From Pomacea canaliculata (Eukaryota > Mollusca > Gastropoda > Architaenioglossa > Ampullariidae), in the NCBI RefSeq assembly GCF_003073045.1, contig NC_037594.1:30678737-30742736 (forward strand): DNA of 64,000 nucleotides. The letters run 5' to 3'. Shown one piece after another: positions 49,201-61,900 of this stretch; positions within the stretch are counted from its first letter, which is position 1, and the number at the start of each line of letters is the position of its first letter. The notes beneath the pieces are model-generated. The model saw nothing but the letters and a program-made list of their open reading frames with translations, was not told where the DNA came from and did no database searches. The position numbers and the translations under genes are program-made.

Positions 49201-49918
49201 TAAGAGTAGTCATGCGCTACATAATGATATGTCTATCAACAATAGACTACATACATGTACACTCTATATGTTTGCAAAATGATGAAACAAAACATTTCTT
49301 AGAATCTATCATTAAGCAACTCATGACTGTAATATCTTTATCATCTAAATAGACTTTGATCACTTTTTAAATTGTTTTCAGGAGTGTACCAATATTTTTT
49401 CATCTGGTGGAGGTGAAGAATTAGCTAAGCAAAGTGGTGTTCAGTTCTTGGGTAACTATATCTTTCGGACAAAATAAACAAACAGTAGATATGCTTTATG
49501 TAGCCTGGCCTTTTTTTCTTGTCTTATGGAATGGACTTGTGCCCAAAGATTGCTAACTTCTGTTAATACTTTGTAATAATATTTAGAACCTTTCAGTGCA
49601 GATTTGATTAGTTTAACTGATTCTGTTGTTTCTGGAGCTACATTATATATTTAAATGTATTAGTTTTACTATTACTTCCTCTGACATTTATGGTTTAATG
49701 CTGCAATATAAATAAGCATTTAGCAAAAGTTAGTTAAATACAAGTAGCTAATAAATAAGAATGATATATTTGCATTCTTTTTTGCAGGATGCATCCCAAT
49801 TGATCTGCAGCTGTCTCAAGGTCTGGAAATAGGAAAAGAAGTGTCATCAGCACCAGTCATGGATGCTATCCAAGAAGTGGCAAAGAGACTTATCATGCTT
49901 GACAAAGACTTGCCTTGA
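46264..49918 (+). CDS. NUBP2: Cytosolic Fe-S cluster assembly factor NUBP2, 7 exons, one-base frameshift
   Basis: NUBP2 is a P-loop ATPase of the Mrp/NBP35 family. With NUBP1 it forms the cytosolic scaffold that builds [4Fe-4S] clusters for apoproteins. Exons are 46,264-46,380, 46,764-46,852, 47,073-47,182, 47,545-47,699, 48,224-48,335, 49,382-49,451 and 49,788-49,918. Motifs are the deviant Walker [10 protein letters not shown] (16-24), [12 protein letters not shown] (42-53), [16 protein letters not shown] (126-135), [11 protein letters not shown], and the cluster-binding CPHC (190-193). The total is 260 aa, close to the usual ~270. The start at 46,264 gives the short family-like N-terminus [19 protein letters not shown]; an in-frame ATG at 46,237 is possible. 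Exon 5 has 112 bases where the phases require 111. The extra base lies in CAAG (48,317-48,320), just before the CPHC codons, and the sequence as given stops early in exon 6. Everything else is intact, so an assembly or sequencing error is likeliest, a null allele second. Confidence 0.95.
48340..49020. other. Probable repeat insertion in NUBP2 intron 5
   Basis: Intron 5 is over 1 kb, two to five times the other NUBP2 introns. It contains degenerate GGAT-type repeats (about 48,810-48,930) and ends near 49,000 with a CAATAAAATG run, resembling a retroposed 3' end. No coding content. Family and edges not determined. Confidence 0.3.
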
Positions 49919-52123
49919 GAATCATTAAATTTGTCAGTTTGTCATCAAAAGGCATTTCAGGTCTTCATGAAAGTGTGGTCAATGTTTCTTTTTTAAATGC
50001 GTTAAAAAGTACCTTTATAATCAAGAAAAAGTCTGACAGTGACTGAAGATAAAATACCCCATACATCTCTAAAGTTTCAAGTGCTTTTCAAAAATTTACG
50101 AAAAAGCTGTTGACATATAAACAGTTGCGATACGTTTGACTGGAAAAAAAAATATGTTGAAATGAATCAATACTAAACTGAATTATTAGAAAATGTTTGT
50201 GTGTTTGGATATGTCTAGACATGCAGTCAGCGGTGAAACTGATGTGTGTGCATGTGTGCAGGTATTTACGTGTGCGCTGACCTGGTTATACCATTAGGGC
50301 AAACTAAGCAAGCACCTGAGTCACAATGGGTGTGTGTGTTGGGGAGGGGGAGAGGGGAATTCAAAGATGTTTTTTATAAGTGATGAACATAGTGTACATG
50401 ACTGCTCATGATTCCTGTAAATCACAGCTGTCTTAACTCTTCATTAATTTCACACTTCTAAGTGTCATTAAATCATGCTGACAGCCTAATGATGGAAATC
50501 TGTTGCACAGTTAAATCAACAGTATGTTGGGTTCAAATGCATTAAATTCCTCTTAACCTGCTATAAAATAAATATGTCAAAAATCCTTTCTTAAATTATT
50601 AAATGTTTTACTGGTAAATATGCCCTCAGATATGATCTGCAAATTTAGCAGAGAGCTATAATGAGATCATCTGTATAGCTAGCAGAGAACTATTATGAGA
50701 TTGACAGATGTGATTTATGATGATAACCCTATATACTTTGAACTACTGCGCTGTAAAGACAGCTGATGCTATCAAACATGGGAACGTTTGTCTTCATCTC
50801 ACTCCTTTGTTTCTCGCTTGCTTTTTCATGGTCTTTTTTTCTCTTTCCTTGTTTTACCATGTATTCACAAAAGTTATGAGAGAAAAGTACCTTGAATGGT
50901 TAGAGTGACAAAGAAATTCTTTTACAAATGCTGTTCTGAAATAAAATGTCTGAAAACAATTATGCATAAATATAGAATCTTGCCCTTCACATAAAAAAAT
51001 GCTTCAGGATCATTTTTGACCATGCAAGTTTCTGTAGTCAGTTGAGAACAAAGTTTTTGAAATTGTTAAAATTATATACATCCACAATACTTCAAGAACT
51101 GCAGATTAAGGTGGCTGCCATATCCACTGAGCAGTTACGTGTTTGATTCACGGAATTGGAAAGAATAACTCTTCACAAAGGCAAAAAGCAAAGAAAGTGA
51201 GATTTTTAGCCTTGATTTGATGAGCAAAACATTGAATGTATTATAATTGTTATTTTGGCATGGTGCAGCACTTATATAATTGTCTTATACCCAGGGTGCA
51301 CCAGTCCTCTCTGTGTATGTGGAAGGGTTGTATGCCTTATGAGAAGGCACAAGGAGATGAATTAACTTCTTCATTTTCTTATGCATTTCATTTCCATGTG
51401 TTTACACATACTAGTGGCGTCAGGGTTAGGGTTAGGGCGTGCATGAGAGACTGGTATTTGTTGAGGACTTAAGACTTAATAACAATAATGATAAATGTGT
51501 TATTTTTATGTAGCACATGATCATGCTCAGTGACTGATATAAGGAAACATGGACAGAATACGAAGGACTGAAGGAGAAACAATAGTGCAGATAAATAAAA
51601 TAAACATAGAAGACGCAAATAGGGATCTGTGAACAAACAGCTAGTAAGGATGGAGATCGAGTATCATAAATCTGCAGAGGAAGACTAGCTGGCAAGCAGG
51701 CTAGTCAATAGACTATAATCATAAGTATTGACAACTAATCAACAGTCAAAGGAAAGGCTTAACAAATGGACTAGCGTCGTGTTGACTGGTTTAAGAAAGA
51801 ATGCAGATGGAATAGATGTACGATTTAGTGCACGTTTTGGTGGGAGGGAGGGCGACCGCGCAAACAAGTGCTCCGTCGGGGTGAGACAGTCCGTAATTTT
51901 GTACAGCCCTGCTCCGTATGTTATGGTGGCTTCTAAAGACCCCGCAAGTGTATCATCACCTCATTTGACTGTGTTATAACATATAAAATAACTGATGCTG
52001 ATATTCCGTTTCATAGTCTGCGATGCGATCTGTGGTTGCACTACGCTGGCATCCTTGTGCAGGGGACATAATTTAGTAAGCTCCCTTCTGACAAGGGCCG
52101 TAACTACACGGAGATGTTACACC
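49919..52123. other. NUBP2 3' UTR and intergenic sequence
   Basis: AT-rich. Candidate polyadenylation signals AATAAA lie at 50,567-50,572 and 50,940-50,945. A GC-richer patch at about 51,780-52,120 precedes the first MFSD13A exon and may hold its promoter and 5' UTR; no clear TATA box was seen. Confidence 0.5.
51423..51437. repeat. Short interstitial telomere-type repeat
   Basis: GGGTTAGGGTTAGGG, two and a half units of the metazoan telomere repeat TTAGGG. Too short to say more than that it matches the motif. Confidence 0.7.
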
Positions 52124-55100
52124 ATGGAGGATATAAGTTCGTGGTTACGCCTTCGTCAGCGTCAGGCGTCAAGTATGTTCACATTTTCTTCGTGTAAGGA
52201 TGTACATATAATTGATGATTACAAAAGCTAAATGTTTTTGTATACTGTTCGATAGTCAGTATTTCCTGTTAATACTACTACTGCATGACTGGAGCATGAA
52301 AACCAAAGCTCGTGGAAAAGGCAGAAAAATGAATGACGGGACCCCACCTCATTGTTTTGGCAACTTTCTAGCTCTGCTTTTTGTAAAGTAGCTTTTTCGT
52401 GTAAAATATTATATCACAGTTTCGATACTTTTTCGGGCATTTGTCTTATTCTTAATTAAAAAAATCATCAACAGATGTTAGCAGCATTGATTCAAGTACT
52501 TGCTACGTTGTCATCCTTATCGTCGTACATCATTTCGTTTTTTGCAGATTTGAAGGAGCAATAAAATGGAAATAGTTATACAGAAGACTGGATCAAGACA
52601 TTTACATTGAAATAGTCTTCTTGTTAGGAAAAACAGTAGCTCTATATAATAAAGTAACTAAATGAACACCAGAAAAGCCGAATTGTAAATCTAATTACAT
52701 CAAACGTTGGCCTTAAGTTAAAATCACATAATATAGACCATGAAAGACATTTGTCTTTCTAGTCCTTAGTAAATCATTTCTTTTACATTGCCTTATTTTC
52801 TGTTTGTTAAAATTATATAACAAAACCTAAATTAGGAAACATGAAAGTTCATCTATCTTTAGAAACAGGGTATGGCTCAATATCCTTTTTCACATCTATA
52901 CTTCACAATGTTTTTTTGCTGTACCATGTGGACATCTTTGTATCTGTGTATAAGATTGACAAAATGTCCTTTTGGTTAGGAGAGACAGTTTTCCTTTTAT
53001 GGAACTCTTTGAATGACCCACTGTTTGGGTGGATCAGTGATCAGAGTTATTTAAATAGCAACAGCTGTACTCATAATGTTGTTGAGAAACGCTTAAAAGC
53101 TCTGCAGAATAATGGCCCACTTCTAGCACTGACCTTTCTAGGGTTTTGGTTAGGGTGGGCTTACCCATGGCTTCAGTTTGTTTTGTGTCTCTGCCTGTAT
53201 GATGGCTTCCTGACTATGGTGGATCTACATCACTCGGCCCTCCTTGCTGATTTAGCAGTGTCTAGTGAAACCAGAACTAAACTTAATTCACGCTGCTCTT
53301 TCTTTGCCATGCTGGGATCACTGTCAGTTTTTGTATCTTACATGCTTTGGCATAAAGAAGATCTGACCAACTTTAGAATATTCTGCCTCATTCTGTCAGT
53401 AATATCAGTAATGGGATTCATCATTGTCTGCAAAAAATTGAGACATATCCATGCAGCTAGACAAAAACAATTTTTGGAAGGTCCAGAAATGAAAGAAAGG
53501 TTGGTACTTTAGTCAACTTATACATTTTACTTTTTTGGTGTTAGTATATTTTCTGATCTTTGTTTAAGAGGTATAAAAGATGCATTTGAATTTTCTTGCA
53601 AGAACCTATATTATCAATTTCTTTTGATCTCATTTGATCAAATAAAAAATTGTAAGCAGTCTGAAAATAAGCAAAAAATTAATTTTGTAGCCTATGCATG
53701 TATTATGATGTATATTTGTGTTCATATGTATATGTGTGTAAATACACACATATCAGTCTATATTTTAAACAGTATTTACATTTTGAATGTGAAGGATCAT
53801 CTGAAGAATATTTCTTCTTCTGAACATATAAACATGAGATCTAATTTGCGTGTGAACTATTTAACTTATCATACATATACCATCATTACATGCATTTTGA
53901 CATGTTATGACATTTATTAAAGCTTCATTTATGAGATTGTAACTCAGATGCCATTGGCTTTTTCATTATTTTTGATGGTTGTAAAACTCATATACAATGT
54001 CAGTCTTGAAGGGCATGAAGCTGCCATTGGATCAAGCACAACACTGGTAAAATACATCAAGCAAATCTTTTCTCATAAGAACTTCATGTGGTTTGCTGCC
54101 ATGAATCTTGTACAGGTATGTGCTTGTTTAAGTTTTAATATGTATAAAGTAAAATATAAAACTGTATTAATGTTTTAAGATCAAGCTATTTATATTGTGC
54201 ACTCTAAAAACAAAATATAGCTGCTAATGTAAAACAATTGTTATGCCATACTCCTATTTGGCAGATGTTACTGTGCTGATCATATTTGTTTATAGCTATA
54301 GATGTTTACATTTTGAGAAAAAAAAAATTTGGGGAGTGCACTAATTGCACTTTAAAAACAATACATTGGCATTATGGTTCATTAAGGATTTATGTGTGGG
54401 AACAACTGTCTTCGCTAACATCAAAACAACAGACCCGGACGAGGGCATAGGCCACACAGTTTCATACAACATGACTTGTTTTACATTGTTTATTTTGTTT
54501 TTACTGTGCAAAGAGCATACGTATGAATGGACACCTGCGCATTATAAATGATCATCATCATCATCATCATATGTAGAAGATTTTCTTACTATATTGAGGA
54601 TTCTGGATTTTCTTCAAACTTGATATTTAAGACATTAATTGATACTTGAGTGAGCCTTTCATCATCTTGATTTGATTGTATGTTTATCTTCTTTATGATT
54701 GTAGGTTTTCCACTGTCACTTCAACAGCAATTTTTTCCCTCTTTTCCTGGAGAATCTGCTTGGTGATGCTGTTAGTCCTACAGTTACTTCTTTTCTTTTA
54801 GGTAAGTTAGCTTATGAATTTTATAAAGTCTTTAGAAAGTTAAAGGGGAAAGACAAAGTGAAGATTTGATGGATTAATGGCATTAGGTGCAGTGAACTGT
54901 AGTGATTTACTGTCAGACATGGAATGAGGAAGACAAATCCCACCCCTCACCTTTTGCCATCTGTAACCTTCCCCATTAAATCAGGGAGCTGCTTGGGGAC
55001 AAAGGAAAATGTCCAGTCACTTCTCCAAGGCATCTTTTAATTCCCGACCTGTTTTGAAGCTCTTGGGAGCATGCTGGTCAACTTGATTTTAGAATCTTTA

Positions 55101-56691
55101 GCAACATTTTAAAAGGTTTGATTGGTGAGAACAGCTAAATCATCTTGTAACCATAGATTTTTGTTTTGTGCATTGGCTTTAAATATGCTGGACTGAGTTA
55201 GCTATTGATTATTCTGCCTGTATTAACAGATAATGACTAAACATTGCAGGACTACTACTAGATCCAGTGCTCACAATTTACTGTCTTGATTACAGAATCT
55301 AAATTTATGTTCATCAAGTAGTTACGCTCTGCATGTGTGAGTGTTGAATACACATTTATGTGCTGTCTTATTGCAGGTCTGTCATTTGTAGCACCTCATA
55401 TCAACAATCTATACTTTCTTTATCTGTGTCGGAAGTGGGGAGTATACTTTGTGATTCGCATGTTATTTGGTGTCAAGCTCTTGATGGCTGTTTTCATGCT
55501 GATAGTAGGGCCAGGCAATCTTGTTTTTCTCTGCATATTTATTGCAAGGTAATTGATTTTATTTTTTTATTATCAGTAAGCACTAAAATATGTTTTAGTT
55601 TAAGATCAATGAGTAACATAAGGTATATAAAAAAAGCTGTAGAGGAATATTATGTGAGCAGAGTCAAAGACTCATCACTTCTAGCAAGTTGTTATGCTGA
55701 CTATATTTACAAGGTTTTGTAGCCAGTTATCATGCCAATTATACTAAGGTCTTATAGTAGGAAGAGGTTTTCTATTCTTCATATTGCCTAAGGCATGAGA
55801 CAAAACAGTGTGACTTTTTTTTTGTACTATAGTGGTGCAGAGTAACTTGAGATGGAGAGACGTAACAGACTTCAGTTCAGCAGACACCAATTTAGACTTC
55901 AAATGTCAGTAGTGTGTGTCTAGTCACTGAATGTTTCAGAGCAGCTCAATTCTTGAAAAGAAAATAGTAAAGGTCTATATCCTTGTGGCTGAAGAGGCAT
56001 TGAATCTTACAGGTATATGTATTCTTGCAGTAACCGTGTTTTCACAGAAGGAACTTGCAAGTTGCTGTCTCTAGTTATCAGTGACCTGGTGGATGAGGAT
56101 TACATGTTGCACAATCGTAAACAAGCAGTTTCTGCGCTCATCTTTGGAACAGCAGCATTGCTGTCTAAGCCAGGCCAGACTTTTGCACCACTTATTGGTA
56201 CATGGGTCCTTGCCCTACAGACAGGTAAGCATACCAGTCTTGTGGTTTGTGCCAGTATCTCAGGAAATGACACTGCAGGCATATTCATCTTACGATTGTA
56301 AAAAAAGAAACGTTAAAGTACATTTTTTCTGTGTTTATTTTCAACCAGAACCAAGATATTATGGTTTGTGCCTGATCATTCTGAGGCCAAGCTAAGCAAA
56401 CAGAATCATAATTTTTTTTTTCAGTGAATTTAATTACTCTTTTTCATCAATTTTTCAGGTCATGATATTTTCCAGTCTGGGCATGAAACAGGTTCAGTGA
56501 AAGCGGCATTTGATGGGATGAGTACAGAACAGTGGGTTAACCACAGGCTTGGTTGCTTCCACCTGCTGGTTTATGTATCTGTGGTGTGTGCTGGCCTGCA
56601 GCTGCTCTTTTGGCAGCGATTCACATTACGTGGAGCCAATCTTGTCCGGGTGAAGACAGCACGGCGAGGCCAAGACCACAGTCATGTTTGA
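52124..56691 (+). CDS. MFSD13A: MFSD13A / TMEM180-like transmembrane protein, 7 exons, ~497 aa
   Basis: This is an MFS-like polytopic membrane protein of unclear substrate (TMEM180 in vertebrates). Exons are 52,124-52,172, 52,863-53,499, 54,004-54,115, 54,705-54,801, 55,377-55,548, 56,031-56,224 and 56,459-56,691 (TGA). All junctions are GT-AG with agreeing phases; total 1,494 bases. Family blocks in order are [37 protein letters not shown] (57-73), [80 protein letters not shown] and [13 protein letters not shown]. The short first exon has a strong start context (CACCATGG) and exactly the phase needed. Alternatively the protein begins at the ATG at 52,841, which would extend exon 2 upstream and give 488 aa. 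The donor of exon 2 is GTTGGT, rather weak, but it restores the codon AGT. Length and order match the ~517-aa vertebrate protein, and no break is seen. Confidence 0.95.
54529..54571 (+). mobile_element. Retroposon 3'-end-like segment with ATC tail
   Basis: CCTGCGCATTATAAATG is followed by about seven ATC units inside MFSD13A intron 3. It resembles the 'GCGCTATATAAAT' plus microsatellite 3' end of molluscan SINE/LINE copies. The body upstream (about 54,345-54,530) has an open frame without a recognised domain. Confidence 0.4.
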
Positions 56692-56785
56692 TGTTTATTT
56701 GGGGTGCAGACAACACAGCAACGCCACAGTCATGTTTTGTCCAGGGGAAGACAGCATGGCACCATAACAGCTGTGTGGAATCTTT
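56641..56785. repeat. Imperfect ~48-bp tandem repeat across the MFSD13A stop codon
   Basis: Three diverged units share GGTGAAGACAGCACGG-type and CCACAGTCATGTTT-type blocks (56,641, about 56,690 and 56,737). The first encodes the last residues of MFSD13A, including the stop at 56,689; the others lie in the 3' UTR. Confidence 0.6.
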
Positions 56786-58718
56786 CGTCAGCAAAATCAG
56801 AAGCCTATGTATTTTGATTAACAGACTCATCACAGTTTGAGCAGTAATCAAAACTGATTTGGTGCTATACTACAGGCACGTTCTTACATAATCATTCAAA
56901 GATGAAGCGTTTATTATGTAATTACTGTTTCAGAATAGAGTTAAAAATATATTTTATGTATAATTTTTAATATTGTAGATCACGTTTTCAAAAGTGCATT
57001 TTCTAAGCAAGTGTAAGGGTATTTTCTTTAGCTTGCCTGTATACCAGAAAATTAAACTATAAAAACATCGAGTACTCTGACACTGATATTTTCTTGAAGA
57101 TTGTTATGAATACATTGCATTATCCAATCTGAGCATCAACTCACTGGGCCTGGCTCTTGACTATAATTACCCTACATCCTCTGGTTACTTCATATTAATG
57201 CAATCAATAGTGGTCAGAATTACACAGTAATGGCTGTGTCCAGTGTATGCTAATTCTATTAAGACAAAAATCATTGTTTATAAAATGTAAAAATATTTGT
57301 TTCTATGCATTGTATTGATAGTGGCAGCACTGGCTTGTTTATTTCAAAATAATTTATGTAACTTTGACAAATTGTTTGCATTTCTTGTAAAATACCTTTT
57401 TTTTAACTTTTCTGAGTTTATTATGTACCATAATCAAAAGTTCAGTTTTTTTAAACTTGTTAAACAATGAAGGTAAGATTTTTTAAAATCTTACACACCA
57501 CAAATTTCATTTGCCAGTTTTAAGTCTGTAAAACCTTATGGAGTGTGCAGTAAAACATTCCCTCACTACCAAAAAAAAAAAAGCATCATTTCAACAGATG
57601 TGTTATATTTTCGCAGTGTTGAAAGAGATGACAGATAAACTGCTGCTTTGTATTTTGTAGGTCGCACTGATATTCCCTTATAACATAGTGTGACATAATG
57701 GTTATTGAATTCTGTTAAGACTTGCTGAATTTGACAGCAATTTTTAGTGCTTATGTTGAATATTTTCTGTGTGTGGGTGTGTCTCAGAGAGTTACTATTT
57801 GACTTTCTTCTGCTGTCTACTTTTTGCTTTTTGTAAAGTTACAAATAGTACCTTTACACAACTTTTACTCAGATCATGTAAGATCTATTTATTTGCTGTT
57901 GTTTTAGAATGGCTGGAAACACATACTCCCCGCACCCCCCATGTTCGCATCTGTAAAGAGGTGTAGCTGAAAAGTATTTTGTGTGACATGCATGATTACA
58001 CTCATTTACAATAATGCTGTGATTTAAATAAGGTATACATGCAAACTAATGGAAATTATTTACTTGTTAGAAGGAATGGTGGAAAGCAGCTAGTTATTTA
58101 GGTCGTTGTCATGGAATGGTGTTCCAGGACTAGTGAAGCATTTGTAATCAAATTAGTGATATGGTCCTTGCTGGAAAAAGGGGAGAACACAGTATAACTT
58201 GGTATTCACTGATAAACAATTGTTTGAAATTATTTTAATATCAAGTTCCTGTCAGTGACATGAACTGCTGTGTTTAATGATTTGTTATTGTTTTATGCTG
58301 TTAGTATCAGAGGCCACCTCTTAGTGGAAACGAAATATTTTCATTATGTCTGTCATTCTCTTAAGGGTGCCGTCAAGATTTTAGCATTTCTTTGTCATTT
58401 AAGGAGAGATGTCAATCAAAAAATATGAGTAGGAAGAATAAAGTTTTTTTAATCCATCATTGTCATTATGGTGAAACATTTTGGATGAACCAATGAGATG
58501 GAACATCTGAATATTTCCTAAATAGGCCAGCAGATTAAATGGGTATGGAAAGCTCTGATTTAGATTAAATTTAAATATTTTCCTTAAACTGTAGACATCC
58601 TTGGACTATTAAGTATTCTAAAGTCAGTAAGTCATGACACCGTGGGCGGGGTTTTTTCCTGCAAATAGAGAAAGATGGGTAGCACATGTAAGTTCAGTTT
58701 TCAGTCTATTTAGAGGAT
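56692..58718 (+). other. MFSD13A 3' UTR and downstream sequence
   Basis: No exon seen. The best polyadenylation signal is AATAAA at 58,437-58,442, directly followed by GTTTTTTT, which would make a 1.75-kb 3' UTR. Earlier ATTAAA variants near 57,050 could end a shorter transcript. Confidence 0.45.
58437..58442 (+). terminator. Polyadenylation signal candidate for MFSD13A
   Basis: AATAAA with an immediate G/T-rich downstream element. It is the strongest such pairing after the stop codon. Confidence 0.45.
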
Positions 58719-58945
58719 AAGCAAATAGCCCAGTGGTTAGAGCACTGGCATCCAAACTGAAAGGCTGGTTCGATACCCATGTGGTGCAGCAAACTTCCTC
58801 CAGTTGACCCATCTGAAAAAGTTAGGGGATGACTTTTACACTTCCTTTTTACCTATTTAGGACCACCTGCTTAAACTGCCATGAGTGATGCAGACAACCT
58901 TTTTAAGTACTTCCGAAAGCAAAGGGAGAATGGAAACAGGAAATT
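58719..58945 (+). mobile_element. tRNA-derived SINE
   Basis: There is a perfect RNA polymerase III A box, TAGCCCAGTGG (58,726-58,736), followed 30 bases later by a perfect B box, GGTTCGATACC (58,767-58,777). The spacing is that of a tRNA. The sequences where the acceptor stem should be (AAGCAAA and GTGGTGC) cannot pair, so this is not a functional tRNA. An unrelated body of about 150 bases follows, with no clear poly(A) or microsatellite tail. The 3' edge is approximate. Confidence 0.75.
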
Positions 58946-61900
58946 TTTAAGGCTCTTATAAAGCAGCTTCTTTATGGCTTTACAAAATACACAGCACAAC
59001 ACTACACATGACTCTCCACTTTCCCACTTTTCAGCAGAAGCAGCATATAGACAAATCTGACATTTCTCAACAATCAGTTTCTTACTAACCCGAGATATAC
59101 AGCTGTCACTGCAAAACTTAATTCACAAAAATCATTGCAAGACAAAAGGACATAAATTTGAATAGTTTACTTTAATAGTTTACAAAGAAAGGTTTACTAG
59201 TATAAATTATTCGACTAAATGTAATAAAAAAGAGATTCCTCTTCTCTGTGGATTTTCCTGGGGTGTATACATAACTATATATGGAAAAAAAATTCTCATG
59301 ACCGTAATGGGAATAATGAAATAGTTCATTGAAAATCTTTCATGACAGCTGATGCATTTGAAAAAATAATTTTCTTTCTCGCTGGCACACACACTTTCTC
59401 CATAGCTTTATGAGTAACAAATTCTATGTACACATGTCCATTTTCCACAGCCTTTCTTTGTATGGTAACCACCAAAAGCATGGAAATTTTTACAAATGAT
59501 CTCTACTAACAATATAAACAACAGCAACTAATGACCTGAATTTTAAACAGAAATTGTATTAGCATTTTGAGGTTGCTCCTGTCTGACATGTTCTTAACTG
59601 ACACCCTTTACTTCTTACAGTTATTTAAGTACATGTCATCTACATTGTCAATTAACTGACTACAATGCTGATATAATTTTTACAAGCTCATAAGACTACC
59701 AAATTCAAAGATGCAGATTACACAATCTCCTGTAACTTTGTTTCATCATGTGAACAACTATATTTGGCATGAAAAGTAGAAGTTTAAAACTTACCATGGC
59801 TAAGCATGAAAGAAATGATAAAAGTGACAGATAATTTAATAATCAAAACCTTATACCAAGTCCATAAATTATATACACATGAGGCGATCATCCATCAACA
59901 CTTTACTGTACACAGATTATACAAATTCATAATGCCACATGTCTTGTCAACAAACTGTACATGCACATACCAAGAAGACTTTCTCAATGATTGAATTAAG
60001 GCATGGAAGCCAGGCAAGTCTTTCTTTTTCAGCAGATAAAGCACACAAAAACTGTTCACTAAGATTTTGTTGAAGTCAGTGTCTAAAAGCCATAAAATAT
60101 CTGAAAATTATGCTATTTAAGTGGTGTAAAAGTTCAAAAGGAAGAAGACAAAATAGCCAGCTACTCTGACATAACAAGGACTGCCTTTACTATAAATGTC
60201 TCCATCTCTGTGCTAATTAACTCACCTCTCACAAAGCAACTGAACTTGCCAACGCCTTGGAACTCTTTGATGGGATTAATGCACTATGCAAGTCTCTCAA
60301 ACTTGTTAAATATCTGTCTCACCACAAGGCATGCATGCCTAGAGGTTCCTTCTCATCGCAGTGCTGGTTACCTCCCCTCACACCCTTTTGTCAGCACTAG
60401 AGATCAGCCCAATTATTATGCCAAGCAGATGACCCATCTCTCATATTAACAATATGGGTACCTTAGCCAATTGTATCCTTATACCAAACACAAGTTTAAT
60501 TATGTTAAGAACGTCTCCTGCAGTCTTGTCATCTCTCCCTGAATTAGTTTATATCACTAATGAGTAACCAGACAATAGTCACCAACCTTTGTGACCCGTT
60601 TACTTCTAACAAATGACTTTTAGTAAATGAAGTCATCGCCCCTTACGGAGACTAGACCAAAAAAATAAGCAAGACTGAAGAAATTCCAAAGAGAATATAC
60701 ACACAATGACATAGATACAACTGACTTGAGTGATCCTTTTATTTATAGGTACACTTAGCATAAACATTTTTGCCAATAAACACTAGACACGAACATTTTT
60801 CACAATGACTTGCACAGATGGCAAAAAAGGTTCGGAAATAGTGCATATTTTGTGATCCACAAAGTGAGTAGTTGTCATGCTGTGTTACTTCACTATTACT
60901 CCTCTATAAAGATCATCTTAAAGCCTGTCAGCAGAGTCAAAAGACTCTTTCTGTATGCTAGAAATCTACCAAGATTGCACAGTGTTTAATATCATAAGTA
61001 AATGATAACTGCCATGACATGTAACAACAGACATTTTCCATATTCTTTCCTAGATAATTTGCAACCACCCATAAACAAAATAAAGAAAAATTGTATCCTA
61101 TGGTCACGTGATCTAGAAAGTCTAAAAAAAAAAAAGAGAACTTAATAAAAATGTCATTTCTTAAACACCTTAATGAATATTTGTCCTCCTTCCCAGAAGG
61201 AAAATTAAAAATGAAAGCCGAAAAGTAAAAAAAAAAGAGAGCTTTCAGTCTTCGAGAATTGCTCACTTTTAAATGCTTATAGCTTACAATGATCTTATAA
61301 TTTCTTTTGTACTTACACTTAGAACAATTTGATGTTGCATGGTATAATGAAGATGCAGGTTTCTTCACAAATCAGATCTGAACTGAACAACTAAGACAAT
61401 TTCCTGTCAGGAAAAAAAATCCTGGAGGTAAGGAAATGAAAGGCTTGTAATTTCTTAAGCTTTTGTACATGTAACCTGATTTTCAAAAGAAAAACTTATA
61501 AAACCACACCACTCCAGCTCAGTAAGCTCAGCAGCACCAAAGCCTTCAGTATAAACTATTTGTCTCTGCGTGTTGCAAGATTCGTCAGTATACATGGAAA
61601 AACCGAGATAAATATTAGCCTCTATTTAAATATTAACAAGTTAAAAGACTGCATTAACAACAGAAATACATTTTAAACATCAAAATGAAAGCAGAACCTG
61701 AGCACTGTTATCTGGCAACCACTGCAACATTGCTTTCCTGTTTGAATCTAATACCATAAAAATAAGTGTTCCTGCTTTAAAGCCTTGCACCATGTATTGC
61801 AAGTTAACAGTGTGTATCATCTAAATTGATTTTTAACCATAACCAGCTGGCTGAAATTTACAATGATATAACCTTAAACCATAACAAACACAAATGACTG

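Noticed and set aside
58719-58790. Functional tRNA gene
   Set aside because: A and B boxes are good but the acceptor stem cannot pair, so it is SINE-derived.
60958-61368. 136-codon minus-strand frame
   Set aside because: Low-complexity phenylalanine/lysine-rich translation of poly-A and AT-rich DNA; no domain.
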